From: Homalodisca vitripennis
Taxonomy: Eukaryota > Arthropoda > Insecta > Hemiptera > Cicadellidae
DNA length: 64,000 nt
Assembly (NCBI RefSeq): GCF_021130785.1
Contig: NC_060214.1
Location: 108,536,001 to 108,600,000 of the forward strand
Direction of reading: 5' to 3'
The stretch's first letter is position 1, and each line of letters begins with the position of its first letter. Both the position numbers and the translations under genes were made by a program. Below the pieces are notes generated by a model. It did not search any database, had not been told where the DNA came from, and worked only from the letters and a program-made list of their open reading frames with translations. Below are positions 1-12,251 of this stretch, piece after piece.

Positions 1-150
1 GGTAAGAAAATTAAAGGTTTATTTCAGATCCAATTTTAACTGTACATTTTTAGCAAATATTAAGTCAGTACTGTAATACAGATATCAAACACAAAATTAC
101 TATTTAATAACTTACTATAAATTTAAAGACTGTTATAATATATATATATA

Positions 151-186
<36 letters not shown>

Positions 187-396
187 TTTATCGGCAAAAT
201 AAAATACGGCACATTAAATATTAAGACCGGTATAAATTACAATGGCCATAAATATACACTTTTGGTCGTGTTTCCTTGATCGTGGGAACAATACAAACTC
301 AACATGAACGTCAGAAATATAATTCACTCAAACCAGAAGTGCTCATACAGGTGCAAAACCTATATAATAACGTGCGAAGCCGCGGGTGACTGCTAG
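1..396 (+). mobile_element. Non-autonomous Helitron, 3' part (5' end outside the window)
   Basis: The segment ends with CGAAGCCGCGGGTGACTG followed by CTAG (393-396) and then T, the arrangement expected at a Helitron 3' terminus (CTRR inserted before T). Its interior matches, by eye, the complete Helitron at 19452-20222 and the decayed piece at 15960-16420, with shared stretches around TTAACTG...CATTTT, AATATTAAG and CCAGAAGTG. It carries no protein. Family knowledge: such elements are moved by a Rep-helicase encoded elsewhere. An internal TA microsatellite sits at 137-184. Confidence 0.7.
137..184. repeat. (TA)n microsatellite
   Basis: Nearly uninterrupted TA dinucleotides with one G interruption, inside the Helitron copy. 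Confidence 0.95.
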
Positions 397-1105
397 TTAT
401 TAACTGCAGGAAGATATATAAGAATAAAAGTATAATAATGAATACAAATATACAAAATATAATATGACAATATGTATGCCCATTGAAACCAACTCCTTAA
501 AGAGTTACTAGGAAACTAGTGAAAGTGCACGTAAGCATTTATAATTGAAAGGGTGTGTCAGAACGCCGCATCGTGTGTCAGACAACTGCTCAATGAAACA
601 TATGTTCTCTACACTTCCCTTGTTATAATTTAGGAAAATCAATATATTGGTAAATTTAAGTATTTACAAAGGTGACCTACATGTTCTTGTAGACGAAAAT
701 GAGTAAATGAAAACCACCGCAAATAATTTGATACTTATCTGATAATTCAACTTGCTTTGGCATAGAAACTGCTGTAGAATTGAAGCATATACGGAATCAT
801 ATTTAATTTGCAAGACTTACAAAATAACGTTAACGTACGTTGTTCAAGTAAAGAATGTTATGAAACCTTACTAGATGCAAAGTAATCCCTAAAGAAAAAT
901 AGCTGTTTCTAAAGAAAAAAAGTAGGAAAATTTGTAAACACATCAAGAATTTTGATCATGTCATTTCAATGCAAAGATCAGTCCTTTGAAAAGTGTCTTC
1001 TTGATGAAAATACTCCAGGCAACAAATTTTGTTGAATCAATTGGAAAAGTAAAAATACTTACTCCCACCATACCCTGCTTTGTATCCTTGATGGAAGTGA
1101 GTAGG
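397..1105. other. AT-rich stretch, nothing recognised
   Basis: No open frame of note, no repeat seen elsewhere in the window and no RNA gene. Positions 1058-1070 carry a short ACTCCCACCAT-like word that recurs just after the hairpin at 1185-1194. Confidence 0.6.
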
Positions 1106-1185
1106 TTTTAATGAAAAAGACATTTTTCATACTTCCACATAAATAAATTAATGTGGAAGTATGAAAAATGTCTTTTTCATTAAAA
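1106..1185. repeat. Perfect 35-bp inverted repeat (hairpin)
   Basis: Left arm 1106-1140 and right arm 1151-1185 are exact reverse complements, separated by the 10-base spacer AAATAAATTA. A transcript would fold into a 35-bp perfect stem. Perfect arms suggest a recent origin or gene conversion. It could be the core of a foldback MITE or a hairpin-RNA precursor; nothing distinguishes these here. Confidence 0.9.
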
Positions 1186-1532
1186 TCCCACCATTCCGTC
1201 CATGTTGGAATTAAAGGATTAAAAATTAACTATTGATAGTCATAAGCTATTTACAAAGTAAAATATAAAATAATTCAATCGTTTGAACGATATCCATTTA
1301 TAAATTTCAGCCAATTCAAGCGCAAAACCTTTGGTTTGATTCTGAACAGGAAATGGGTTTTGCGGGGATGATAAGCTATCACTATCTTAGTTCTTAGGAT
1401 TACAAGGTTGGTGTCATAACTAATATTTAAGACTTCCTGTTTACCTTCGTCGAAACGTTGCTTACACAATTAAATTCATGCAATATTTCGGTCACTCTTT
1501 AGAGAGCCATCAGATGTTAAACAGCCGTCATG

Positions 1533-1860
1533 TTACTGAAGATGGCTGTCCTCATCAAAGCCGAAATATTTCAAAAATTTATTGCGTAAGCAGTATTTCA
1601 ACTCAGGGTGAACCGGAAAACGTAGATGTAAACCATCACTATAACTTAGCTTAGCTATGGTGGGAAGGCTTAGGCTCCAGTTCATCTTCTGCTTAGTGCA
1701 GCGTCTGGAATATGACACTGTCGCAGACTTGCCTTCTCTAGTAGCAAAAGTGAAGTTGACGTTTACATTGAACGAACCCTTGTCACCCTTTCCCACGTTA
1801 TGAGTAGAAAACTCGGTTGCTCCACCGTGCTTTGGGATCGTGTCTAAAAACATCGAAGTG
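1533..1860 (+). repeat. Dispersed repeat copy (family A), contains a spurious 106-codon minus-strand frame
   Basis: The words CTCCAGTTCA, GCAGCGTCTGG and TGACACTG.CAGACTT at 1673-1732 recur at 20240-20305 (plus) and, reversed, at 2035-2110 and 44200-44290. The word GCTATGGTGGGAAGG at 1654-1668 recurs inverted near 44275. A minus-strand frame of 106 codons (1533-1853) falls entirely in this repeat. It has no recognisable domain, and the corresponding frame is not kept in the other copies, so I do not call it a gene. Confidence 0.55.
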
Positions 1861-1870
1861 CACTCAATTG

Positions 1871-2110
1871 TGCACCTGATGAGACAATGAAAATACCTCT
1901 TCTCCTAGATTAGATTTATTTTATAGTCCAGGCATCTCTGATGTCAAAACGATGTAAAGTTCATTTTGAGCTTCTTCGTCACCCAATTTTTTTATCTCTT
2001 CAGACAAACATGACATTCGAGGAGTCAAGTCTCTGATAGCGTCAGATTCCAGACGCTGCACTAAGAGGAACCTGAACTGGAGCTAAACTCAACATTCACG
2101 TAAACTAAAA
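1871..2110 (-). repeat. Dispersed repeat copy (family A), inverted relative to 1533-1860
   Basis: The reverse complement carries CTGAAGAGAT, GACGAAGAAGCTCAAAA and GACATCAGAGA, all found in the same order at 20330-20410. The arrangement of 1533-1860 and 1871-2110 is therefore head to head. The order GTCTGAAGAGAT then GAAGAAGCTC then CGAAAC in the 20.3-kb copy is reminiscent of Penelope-type untranslated regions, but I could not confirm the class. Confidence 0.5.
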
Positions 2111-4638
2111 CTCGTATTGTGAATAAATCTAAACAGATAGAAGCAAACATGACAGCAGAAGTCACAACTTTTGAGATTATATTTTGTCCAATCCATGGTG
2201 GTTATCAATTATAATATCGTACCGCACTAAAACATTTTCAACAGAGACTTTAAAATTAGTGTATATAGCAATTCTGGTGGTTTTTTGTTGTTGTTACGTT
2301 TTTTTTTAGTTTAGTAGAATTTTTCGCTGCAAAATTTGGGTTGGTTGAAATTACTAAAACTCTTTTACAACCAACGAATGGTTTGAAGAGAGCAGACCAA
2401 GATGACCTTGTTAGTTATCTTGCCACGCACTTTCAGATTTGGAATCTTTAGGTGAAAAATATCTTACTCCTTGACCTCAAGTCGTTGACCTTGACCCTCG
2501 ACGGCCTTTCCATGTATATAAGGAAGTGATGTATTTACTAATATTGAATTGTGCTATTATATTGCACGTGTGTTTACTGGATATTTTATTTTTCAAATGT
2601 AGTATTTAAATCAAAATAGATTACATTCAAGAATTACATTAAAATGGACTTAAATGTTTGAACCGATTATACTATAACTATCAATTAACAAAATTGAAAT
2701 TATAATTGACGGACAAATATTATTTAGGCTGTTGTAGACGACTGGGAATTAAAGTTTTACATTTAATTTAGAATAAAGGTCAAGTTTAGAAAAAAAAGAA
2801 TGAAACTGGCTATAAACAGCCCATATGAACATTTTTGATCTTTTTGAACTCGAAAGCTATTTAGTCCATTTTACCAAGTCCAAAATCGTGTCTCTGCAAT
2901 AGTTTTGGAAAAGGTATGCATGCTTTGAGTTCAGCAGGAGGTTTGTTCTGCAGAAAGCTTTTTCAAGACTAAGTTTACAGTCTCTACAATCTAGATCCAC
3001 TAAACGTCTTACCCCACTTTAATAACTTTCTCTCTTGTTTATTTCATAAGCCATTTGATTAGTGATCTTTTTATTCATGATTATTTACGCTGTTAATTTC
3101 ACATCCACACTCTGGATATTTTATCCTATTTCATGCCCTTAAAACCCTACAAGCTGTAAGACATGTCTGTTTTTACTGTTAATTTCCTCTACTTTATTTT
3201 TTTATCTTGATTTGAGTAAACTCCTTATGTTTGTTGGGTCTACTTCACATTATCTGCAATGGTTCTCTCAAAAATTAAACCAACAGAAATGCTGTGTCAG
3301 TTACACTTCCATTTCTTTTGTCATTTTGAGGACTGTTGTCTATTGGGGGATTTTCCGTAAATTCTTGTACGGAGTACACATGTATAAACACTTAAGTAAG
3401 TTTTGTAGTATTTTATTCACTGAAACATTGTGTTAGTATTCATTCGTCACAGTTTTCTCAAAATAAATTGGCGGATTGAATAATTAACTCCTAAATTGAA
3501 TCTACCAAATTGTATGTTAGAATAGGCTACAATGATGTGTTGCTTCTGCTATGGCAACAAAATTTTGTAAAATTCTTGGGTTGCAACACTAATTTCTTTG
3601 AAAAAGACATAGTGATGTATTTACGTAGTTATTTTTAGTAAACGAGTTTGCTAATTATAACTGTAAATGAGTCAAATTGTATTTGTACCGTCTTTGAGAA
3701 ATATATTTCTTTTTTACTATATTTTCTATGTATAGAAAAATGGACAGTCTCCAAGCCTTAAGTGTATGGACCGTAAATTGTTCACATCGTACAATTCCAA
3801 AACTTCTCTACATCCTTTGTCTCCTGACTTCTAAAATGCAGCCTCGCAGAAACAAAGCAAAGCTCCTAGATTTCTGTCCTCGGTCGTTCGGCCAAGTTTT
3901 CGGCGGCGAGGAGGCTTTGTGGGTTTGATGTTTGCCCGGGGGTAGGGGAGGGGGAAACGCCATCTCCTTACAAGGTCAGGACCCTGGCCTCCCACTCCCC
4001 CCGACGACCGTATGTATATTTACTATATCAGAAGACATAAGCACGTGGTCCCGCAGGCTCCTTGCAGCACGTGTGGTGTGACCTTGGGCTTGGACTCCAG
4101 TCTTCATGGTCATTCACTCGGAATTACTACGACTCCAGGCCGGGTTGTGAATGGCACTCTACCAGACAACAGGAAATATAGTACCGGTTCAAAAATGCTA
4201 CTCTTTAGACTACTTCAAGATCTACATATTTGAGCAAAACTGTTAAACCTGGAGTATTTGGCGTATTAGCGCTTTCAGAATACTGACGAGGCTTGATTAC
4301 TTTTTACAATCCTCTCAACAGGATTTCATCGAGTTTCCCCAATAGAAATATGACCAACGAACATTGACTCCGTTGAGGGGTTTATTTAGTGGCTATGCGT
4401 AAGACTTTTCTTTGTTTAAAGTTGTTCATTGACGGTGATAGGCTTGAAAGGAACGTAATACATAAACATGTACTTAATGTTTATGCGGCATTCTACACCA
4501 CTAAAAAGAAAAATGGTATCATATCAGATCGAAATACAGACAAGAGAAAATGAGCCCAGACGTTGTCACTGCACATAAATTAAGATAAGGAACACGTCAC
4601 GTGGAAGTGGAACAATGTAGGTTTCAAGTAAATATTTA
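2111..4638. other. No gene recognised; short nuclear-receptor-like site cluster near 2460-2510
   Basis: AT-rich, with only short chance frames (3212-3436, 3728-3928, 4012-4233) that match nothing. Positions 2467-2507 hold TTGACCTCAAG and TTGACCTTGACCC, half-sites of the AGGTCA type. A GC-richer patch at 3870-4090 has G runs and two CACGTG-like boxes (4041-4075). None of this is enough to call a gene. Confidence 0.5.
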
Positions 4639-4707
4639 TATATTAAGATGTTTCTCCTGAAGAAGAGGGTAGATTTCAATCCTCGAAACGTAGTGTTTTT
4701 TAATATA
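4639..4707 (+). mobile_element. Penelope-like element fragment with hammerhead-like RNA motif
   Basis: CTGAAGA (4657-4663) is followed by a 6-bp stem, GAGGGT (4665-4670) with ATCCTC (4679-4684), and then GAAAC (4685-4689). This is the CUGANGA / stem II / GAAA order of a hammerhead core. Flanking TATATTAA (4639-4646) and TTAATATA (4700-4707) could form a distal stem I. One extra A sits between GA and stem II, so the core is not canonical. Known context: Penelope-like retroelements carry hammerhead motifs in their terminal repeats. No reverse transcriptase frame is seen nearby. A second copy lies at 30991-31023 on the minus strand. Confidence 0.45.
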
Positions 4708-4975
4708 TATCAATGACAAATGTCAGAAATCTTATCTTTTCATATTGTGTTGTTAAGTTTGAAATAACAACAGAAGTTTCAAATTCAAAATTCGTGAGAC
4801 AAATAACTGTGTATATCAATGTCAACGATACAATGATCAACAAACTAGTCTATATACAACAATTGGAAATAAACTTAAACTAAAATAACTAAAACTTAAT
4901 CATTTTAACGTGACAACGTCTTAAATTAGGTTGCGGCTCGGAGTCACTCATGAAAAAGTGTAACGCCCGGTAACG
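4708..4975. other. AT-rich flank, nothing recognised
   Basis: No gene-like or repeated sequence noticed. It could be the continuation of the Penelope-like fragment. Confidence 0.45.
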
Positions 4976-4984
4976 TTACGATGC

Positions 4985-5070
4985 CCGTCCAGTGGGTCCG
5001 CCGCACGGGATCCGCACGGGATAAAGCAGATAACTGTGGGTCCGCCGCACGGGATAAAGCAGATAACTAT
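4985..5070 (+). repeat. Short tandem duplication, GC-rich unit
   Basis: GTGGGTCCGCCGCACGGGAT occurs at about 4993 and again at about 5037. GGGATAAAGCAGATAACT follows in both, with an extra internal CCGCACGGGAT in the first copy. The unit is about 44 bp, repeated twice, in an otherwise AT-rich setting. Confidence 0.85.
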
Positions 5071-5075
5071 GTTTA

Positions 5076-7016
5076 TTCGTGAAAATGTGGAGTGCTTAGA
5101 TTCGTCATTTACAACAACTACAACAATAAAGGTAAATAATTGTACACTGATATTTCATTATCGTAAACTATGATTGATTGATTAATTGTTAGATTGACAC
5201 AAAAGTTGAGAAACTGAGTTTATAGGTTATGTCATACTATTGACAAATGTTGATAGTGTTAAGTAAATTATTAGTTTAAATCACTCTGCAATCAATCGTA
5301 ATTCAGTCGATTGAGAAGAAACAGCGCGTATTGCTAGTCAAACATTTAAAATAACAAATTATAACCTCTAACCTGTCATAACAGTGCGACCAAACAAACG
5401 AACTAAACCGACCAATCACCACGCGCGGAGTTAGAATTTAACTGTGTTTAGCAAGAATTTCAAATTCCAATTTTAGTAAATGTTTTATTCAACTTTACCA
5501 TTTACAATAACAAATTTTAATTAATTTCAAATTATGTACAATGTTTTAGTAAACAAAATATATTTCTATAGTTAAAATTTGTGCAATTCTTATTTTCATT
5601 CAATTCCTTGTTCCTATTGTGCAATTTAATAATATTCATATCAATAAATATTCTACCGAGAAAAAGACGTTGTCACGTAAAATCTTCGCCCGTAAAACCA
5701 TAATGTTTTTTAAATAAACAGATTTAAAAATATTTTTTGTCAAATACAAATTCAAAATTACACACCAGTTGATACTCTCAAAGTGAAACAATGGTTTGAA
5801 ATAAAAAAAGACAGATAACAAAAACACGATAAATATCTAAAACTACCACTGATCAACAACTCTCTCATTTGACCTTTAAATCTTGTTTCTATGGGGTTCA
5901 TTTTTTATATTTCGGGATAACCTAGACGAGAAACTCGGTCCAGCATTGTGCGGTAAATTACCAGATAAAGCTGAACGATGAGGGGTCTGACATGCCAGCT
6001 ATGGTGTTGTGCTCGTAAATTTCATTACCTGTCAATGCATATTTGCTTTTGAATTAGGTAAAAACAGTGGTTTCATGAATGTTACAAAGAAGTTTCTACA
6101 TTAACTTCTTCTCCTGAGTCCATCTGTCAAACGAACCGCACATTGCAAAGCACAAACACTTTTTTCAACAGTTTAGAAGTATGTGTAAACGGTAAAATGT
6201 GTATTCTCGCAATAAAAAGAAATGTTTTCCACTATGGAAATATATTTGGAAGAAAGAGCGTTACGCCTACTTCTTGTCAAAATGTTTGGTCAAAAACATG
6301 CCTGAATGAAAAAACAAAATAAAATATACAAATTTTAAAACAATAGTAATATTTAAAAGAGTTGTTTAAAAAAAAAATAGTTATGTCAAATTACTTATCG
6401 TATTCTTTTAGTTTTATATTAGTACCATCAATTACACATTCAAAATTTGTCTAGTGCTAGAAAAAATACTTGACAATATCTAAAACATATATACGTATAC
6501 TGAAATATTTATTGATTGCATCTCAAACTGGTTTAAAACGAAAAAGTACATAATACGTTTACATTACTGACTATACTTTGTCACGTAGGTCAATATGTAA
6601 TGACTGACTCAAGAATAATTAATTACAAACATATGCACTGAAATGTAATATCTAATTAAATATAGTATTCTAATAATAATGTGTATTGAATTCTCTATGT
6701 AATAGGCAGATTAATTATTATTTTGTAACTAACATTTAAATTTTTACACGTCTATTACGAAATTGAAATATGTATTATTAAAAATTAAAGAGTCCTTTGT
6801 AAGAAATGCTGGTTTATATCATGTAGAAGAAAAGTATATTTAGCCTACACTAATACAGATTGATAGATTATTTCACAACTCTTGATTCCAGGCAATGAAT
6901 TTGTTCATTATTTTAAAATTATCTTCGATACTCATAAGACTAAAAAAAAACGCTTAATAATAAATATTAATCACATTAAATATTTAAATTAAGGGTTATC
7001 GTGCGCAAAAAGTAAT
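5076..7016. other. AT-rich, no gene recognised
   Basis: Both strands read through without a convincing frame. The 63-codon minus-strand frame at 5636-5827 is low-complexity and AT-driven. No repeats shared with the rest of the window were noticed. Confidence 0.55.
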
Positions 7017-7089
7017 CGCCCAACGTGGGGCTCGAACCCACGACCCTGAGATTAAGAGTCTCATGCTCTACCGACTGAGCTAGCCGGGC
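7017..7089 (-). tRNA. tRNA-Lys (anticodon CTT)
   Basis: Read on the minus strand, this is a complete 73-nt tRNA: acceptor GCCCGGC paired with GTTGGGC (two G-U pairs), discriminator G, D arm with GCTCAGTCGGTAGAGC, anticodon loop ACTCTTAAT with CTT, and T arm GTGGGTTCGAGCCCCAC. The A box (TAGCTCAGTCGG) and B box (GGTTCGAGCCC) are intact, so RNA polymerase III should transcribe it from internal promoters. It matches the typical animal nuclear tRNA-Lys(CTT) throughout and has no intron. No CCA is encoded, as expected for a eukaryotic nuclear gene. No SINE body follows, so I regard it as a genuine tRNA gene. Confidence 0.95.
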
Positions 7090-8430
7090 TTGCAGAAGAT
7101 GTGGCGATTAATTACTCTTAGCATTGTTTCGCCATTATTCATTCATGCGGTGTAATAAAAATCATAACCATGATCATGATAATTCCATCATATTGAATCA
7201 TTAGAAAACAAGTTATTATTTCATACTATCTTTGTTGTACAAAACATTCAATATTAATATCAACAAGGAGAATCTTTGGATACAATTTAGGCTATGAATT
7301 GAAATGATATTAGGCATACATAGGTTTATTCGTACTACCAATATAAAAGTTTTACTTCATATTTGTATTATTATACGAAATAATAAACATAAGACAAAAA
7401 GTTACATGACATGCCATACGGTCTACAATGATCATGTTTAGGAAAGGAACACAGCAATATAGATAAAATTTTCAGTACAAAATAATTAATTAAATAGTGT
7501 TTATATTAATACACTACAGAGCCACCCATCAAGAAAGTAATCATCCTTTAAAAATAAATTGATATATAAAAAGATTTATTTTTTGTACAATGGAATATGA
7601 AATTAAACCAATAAACTCACTCACAACAAAATCATTTTCATATTATCCGTGAATTTATGAGTGACATTTCACTGTTAGAAATTAAGAATAAAAGTAGGAA
7701 AATGCTAAAATAATTATTAGAAAACATTAAATAACATTGACTAAAATATCGTACAAATTTGTGTTTGTTTATAAATTAAAATTTCATATTCTTAGTTCTT
7801 AGTTTTCTGATTTAGTCACCTGAAATAAATACTAAACCAAACGTCTGTCCGTGGATACGTTACTTTAATGTTTCTGCTGTTAAGTTGTGGTATTACCGCC
7901 ATTTAATTCGTGTACATCCAATTCTCCCAATTTTCATGTTAAGTTTAAAAAATCCAGCCTTGCATAATTCACGAGTATTTACTTGTATCTATATAGATAA
8001 TCTAATACAGATTGACAAGAAAGGGAGCAGAAACTAAAGTAGACGATAATGATTATGGAACACTGTACTATTACTGCTATTGTCGTTGGTCTTACCTGGA
8101 TACTTACACGTCAATATTTATACTATCTTCTATTTCCCCTATTTCTATATTCCATAATGTCAGTCTAACTGTTGTTAGAAAAATACAGTTCTAAGCTGCG
8201 GAAATGAAAAGATTAATATGTAGTGAAAAATACCTACCACATATACGACGTACGTATTAATTGAAGATATTAATATGTGTTGAAGACGATCCAATTACCT
8301 TTTGGTTGGGTTACGTTTTTTTCTTTCATAGTACAGCACTTTTTAAAGTCTTATCTGAAAACAGCAAAACAAATTTTAAAACGCTTTTATGATAATAACA
8401 TTTTAGGAGGAATTGTATGCGTGTAAGTTA
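7090..8430. other. AT-rich, no gene recognised
   Basis: No coding-like frame; the 60-codon frame at 8012-8194 is unremarkable. No shared repeats noticed. Confidence 0.55.
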
Positions 8431-8431
8431 T

Positions 8432-8491
8432 TGTCCTTCGAGTAAGTATTTGTCCTTCGAGTAAGTATTTGTCCTTCGAGTAAGTAATTGT
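8432..8491 (+). repeat. 20-bp tandem repeat, 3 units
   Basis: TGTCCTTCGAGTAAGTATTT is repeated three times almost perfectly, followed by a partial TGTC. Confidence 0.9.
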
Positions 8492-10379
8492 CAGGCCATC
8501 GAGAAAAATCTCATAAGATCTAAAAAATGCATTTAAAATACGTCTGGAGGGTATTGCATGTATTTATATTTAAAAAGTATTTTTTGAGTTATAATTTATG
8601 TAAATTCTGTAAAAATCGACATCCTTATATTTTTCATTATTCTTGGTCCTGACATGAATATTGGCTAAATGACTAGGGCCTACTTTAAAAGCTTAGGCTC
8701 TACAGTTTTCTATACAGAGGCATATTATAAATTAGTCTTCTTATTTTCTGCATATTACCTTAATATTATAAATATAACACTGTATTGTGAAATTAATGAT
8801 ACAACATATGTGATTAACAACCAAGTTAACCCATAATGTCATAATATGTTGCTATACAATAGTTAATTGTTTATTAGTGTTTTGAAAAACAAAATAGTTC
8901 TCTCTTTAGCTTTTACAAATAATGCTTAAGTCCTAAACTTGTGTCACAGCGTGTAAATTCATACTTCCAGAGTACCGCTTCTTAAGGGGTTGAAGATAAA
9001 CATTACCCATATCACCGAGATAAAAGACTGATTCTGCGGGTACATAATTTAATCTCTATCAGTAGTGGTGAAGAAGCTAAAACCTTTTTTGGTCTTTGGT
9101 GCAACGCATTGATAAAAGTCTTTTTATCGAAGAAGATGAGTTCAGGGGATCCACATGGCCTGCAGTTTTAAATAAAAGGGCGAGATTGCGTCATTTACTG
9201 GAAACTTTGAAGTTGAAATAGTTATTTTAAAAGTTCGCTTAGCCTTAGGATCATACCCGAAGAAAATAGTTCCTACCAGTATTTATTCGTGGACATTTAC
9301 TGGAACTTTTGCTTGCATTTGGTTTTATATTTTTATTCCCTTTTAAAATCACCTCTATGATCAATGGCTTCTATGTTCTCAGTAATAAGTTTTTATGGCA
9401 CTATTTATGGCCTTCTCGGGAATTGAGCTCGCGATCATATTCAGACCGTGACTTTATCTGTTGGTCTATGGAGAAGGACTAGTTGGTTTCATGTGTAACA
9501 GCAGTCATGAAGAGTTAAATGTCACAGAAATTGATTTAAACGATTCTAAAAAACCAGTAAGAAATACATCATATTAGTGTTTATAACTGAGTATTAATTA
9601 TCTTGTATATTTACTAGCTGTCGGGTTTGAGGAATAAAGAATGTAGCATGAAGCATGTAGCGCGAAGAATGAAGACTGGAGTATGAAGATGAAGAACAAA
9701 GAATGAAAGTGAATAGTCTTTGGAAAATATAGTAAATTACACATTCTGTTTAAAAAGCGTTCTTCCACAACCCGAAAAAAATACTCTTTGAAATCTAAAT
9801 CTTATGCAGTAACGGTGGGAGAGTTTAAATATACTCAATTTTCTACAATAATTGCGCATTTGAATTTAAATGCGCGAGTTTTATTTCCTGTTAGGATTTA
9901 AACTGTATGAAATATGTTTTTTTAACGTAACATAACAGAACATAAAGGTTATTATTTATGGTAGCACGTGATCTAATAATTTGAATAATTTTCATGTAAT
10001 AATTGACCTGAAAGTCAGATAGACTTTAAAGTAAACCAGTAATATTTGGTACATTTTCCTAAGACTAATTCTGAAGTAGCCTACTATAGAGTTGCTTTCT
10101 TTGCGTTTAATTTATTTTCATGCTATTAAATTTTGAATGGAAACCCGAAATTTAAAAGGTGTCAAAGCAATAGCATTTTTGTTTCAACAGCATTAAAAAA
10201 ACCAATTAGTAATAAATACATTGTACTAGTGCTAAATTGTGGAGTTATACTACATCGATTTGGATTTGGTTTGTTTCAAATACTCGGCGATGTTTTTTTA
10301 TTAGCAACATTTCGTAGGAGTTTTAAGTTGCCGTATGAAACTTTTCTGCAACACAACTTTTTTTCAATTTCGCTATCCT
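8492..10379. other. AT-rich, no gene recognised; degenerate purine-rich short repeat at 9635-9712
   Basis: Positions 9635-9712 contain repeated GAAGAATGAAG / GAAGCATGTAG words, a decayed short tandem repeat. No other features seen. Confidence 0.5.
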
Positions 10380-10692
10380 GACGACTGTCCCTGAACATGA
10401 CCGGAAGCACGGTCAGGGTAGATGATTTCCTCGGAAACCGAGCCCTGAGCCCTACAAGTAGCGCGTATCGCACACAAAGGGCTAAGGGCGATGCCCTCTC
10501 CTCGACATCGGATCCGCTAATCTCTACCCGCATCCTTTCCCCCCCTCCCCTCACCTCATCTGTCATCTCATTGCACAAGTCCTGCCCTGATAACGTTAAC
10601 CGCCAACGGTCTTCTCTTTCATTCAAGAGGATGCGTCTGAGTCCTTTGTGTTGCGTTCAGGGGCTCAAACACTTGCCTCCCAGCCAGCACCT
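10380..10692. other. GC-richer island with overlapping open frames on both strands, unassigned
   Basis: Composition shifts abruptly from AT-rich to C-rich. Open frames exist on plus (10397-10696, 99 codons) and minus (10276-10626, 116 codons). Neither has a recognisable domain, signal peptide or repeat structure. Two overlapping frames are expected by chance where stop codons are rare. It could be an exon or a regulatory island; I cannot decide. It ends exactly where the 175-bp tandem array begins. Confidence 0.3.
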
Positions 10693-11215
10693 TTAGTCGA
10701 TTAGTATATTCGAATAAATGTTTTTATTCGAATACATATTTCAATAATGTACAAGGTATTCGAATTATTTCGTGCGCTGTCAGTACTAAAGCTCAACCAT
10801 TCACTACAATTAATTCAAACGTTTTCATTCAGTATTCTTCACAAGTCATGAATCATGATCCACATTAGTCGATTGGTCTGTACGAGTACATTTTTTATTC
10901 GAATATATTTCATTAATTAACAAAGTATTCGAATTATATGGTCCACTTGGTGCGCCCTCAATATTAAAAGCACAACCATTCACTACAATTAATTCAAACG
11001 GTTTCATTCAGTATTCTTCACAATTCATGAATCGTGATCCACATTAGTCGATTGGTCTATTCGAGTACATCTTTTTATTCGAATACATATTTGAATAATT
11101 TCAAAGTATTCGAATTATTTGGTGCGCTGGAAATACTAAAAGCTACAATTTCAACCATTCACTACAATTAATTGGAACGGTTTCATTCAGTATTCTTCAT
11201 AATTCATTGAATTAT
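10693..11215 (+). repeat. Tandem array, about 175-bp unit, 3 copies
   Basis: Units begin at about 10693, 10865 and 11044 with TTAGTCGATT. They share TTTTTATTCGAATA, AAGTATTCGAATTAT, GGTGCGC and CATTCACTACAATTAATT in that order. Units differ by small indels and substitutions. Each contains several TTCGAA palindromes, which could be binding sites or simply satellite sequence. Confidence 0.85.
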
Positions 11216-12251
11216 TCCAAGGCACTGCGAATTACTATTCAATAACAAGTACTTTTGCTATTTATAGAACACAATGTGGTGTATAAATAAATCAAATAAA
11301 AATGAGAAGTTATTTTTAGAACGTATTTTATTTTGTTTTATAACTATTTTAAATTAAATATACAAGAGATAAATGTTTAAATGTGTAGATTTAAAATTAA
11401 TAATTCTACGAAAAAACTCGAAAAAGTTTTATATTTCTATCATTGCAGAATTAGCTCGAATGTAAACAACAATATCGCATTACCATACAATGGAAAATTA
11501 ATTATATGAAGAAGTAAAAAATTTTGTTGGAATAAGTAAGTTTTCCTTAATTCTTTAATTCAAAAGATCACATTTCATCCCACGAACCAATATATTATAT
11601 CTTACTAAAGAAAGTTGCGTTATTCAGTGAAATTTTGTTTGTATTTTTATTCTGTAAATAAACAATGCCTTTTTATTGTGTTAAATACTGATAAAAAGCA
11701 AAAATAAAATGTATTCAATGCAGTTTTATCAAAAGTAAAAGTAGTTTTACTATCATATAAATTCCCTTAAATCACGAACTAAAATAACTAAATCATTAAC
11801 CGAATAAAATAAAACACTAAAAACTAAATGATTATTATACCGGTGCACGACTCGAAGCGTTGACGTGATTGGAGGAACTCTCAATCTTAGAGCTTTAGAC
11901 AATATCGACTCCTGTTTTATTGAACTGCGCAATAACAAAAGCTGATCGCAATCTGATGCAATGAAAGCTTCACTTGTAAACAGCTGGTGACAGTAAACAT
12001 GAGTATGGGGACCGCCTTGATTGATTTTACCAGATTAAACCAGTCTTGAGAGTTACTTAAATAAGAAGGTCACAAGGGGATTTAGAATGTGTTATTGTTT
12101 CTCTTTTGAGACAAGCAGTAAGACAACACAATTTAGGTAAATTAAACCACAAAAAATATCTTCTCTTAATCGGCAGTTCGCTTATTAATCCAAGAGACTT
12201 ATGGCGGGAAGTTGTGAGCAAAGTAAATAATAGTGCAATAATACATTTATA
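11216..12251. other. AT-rich, no gene recognised
   Basis: Two short minus-strand frames (11753-11938 and 12057-12254) have no recognisable features. Confidence 0.5.

Noticed and set aside
1533..1853. 106-codon minus-strand frame as a gene
   Set aside because: It lies in a dispersed repeat, and the corresponding frame is not kept in the other copies.
10276..10696. Protein gene in the C-rich island
   Set aside because: Open frames overlap on both strands with no domain; low stop-codon density explains them. Kept only as an unassigned island.
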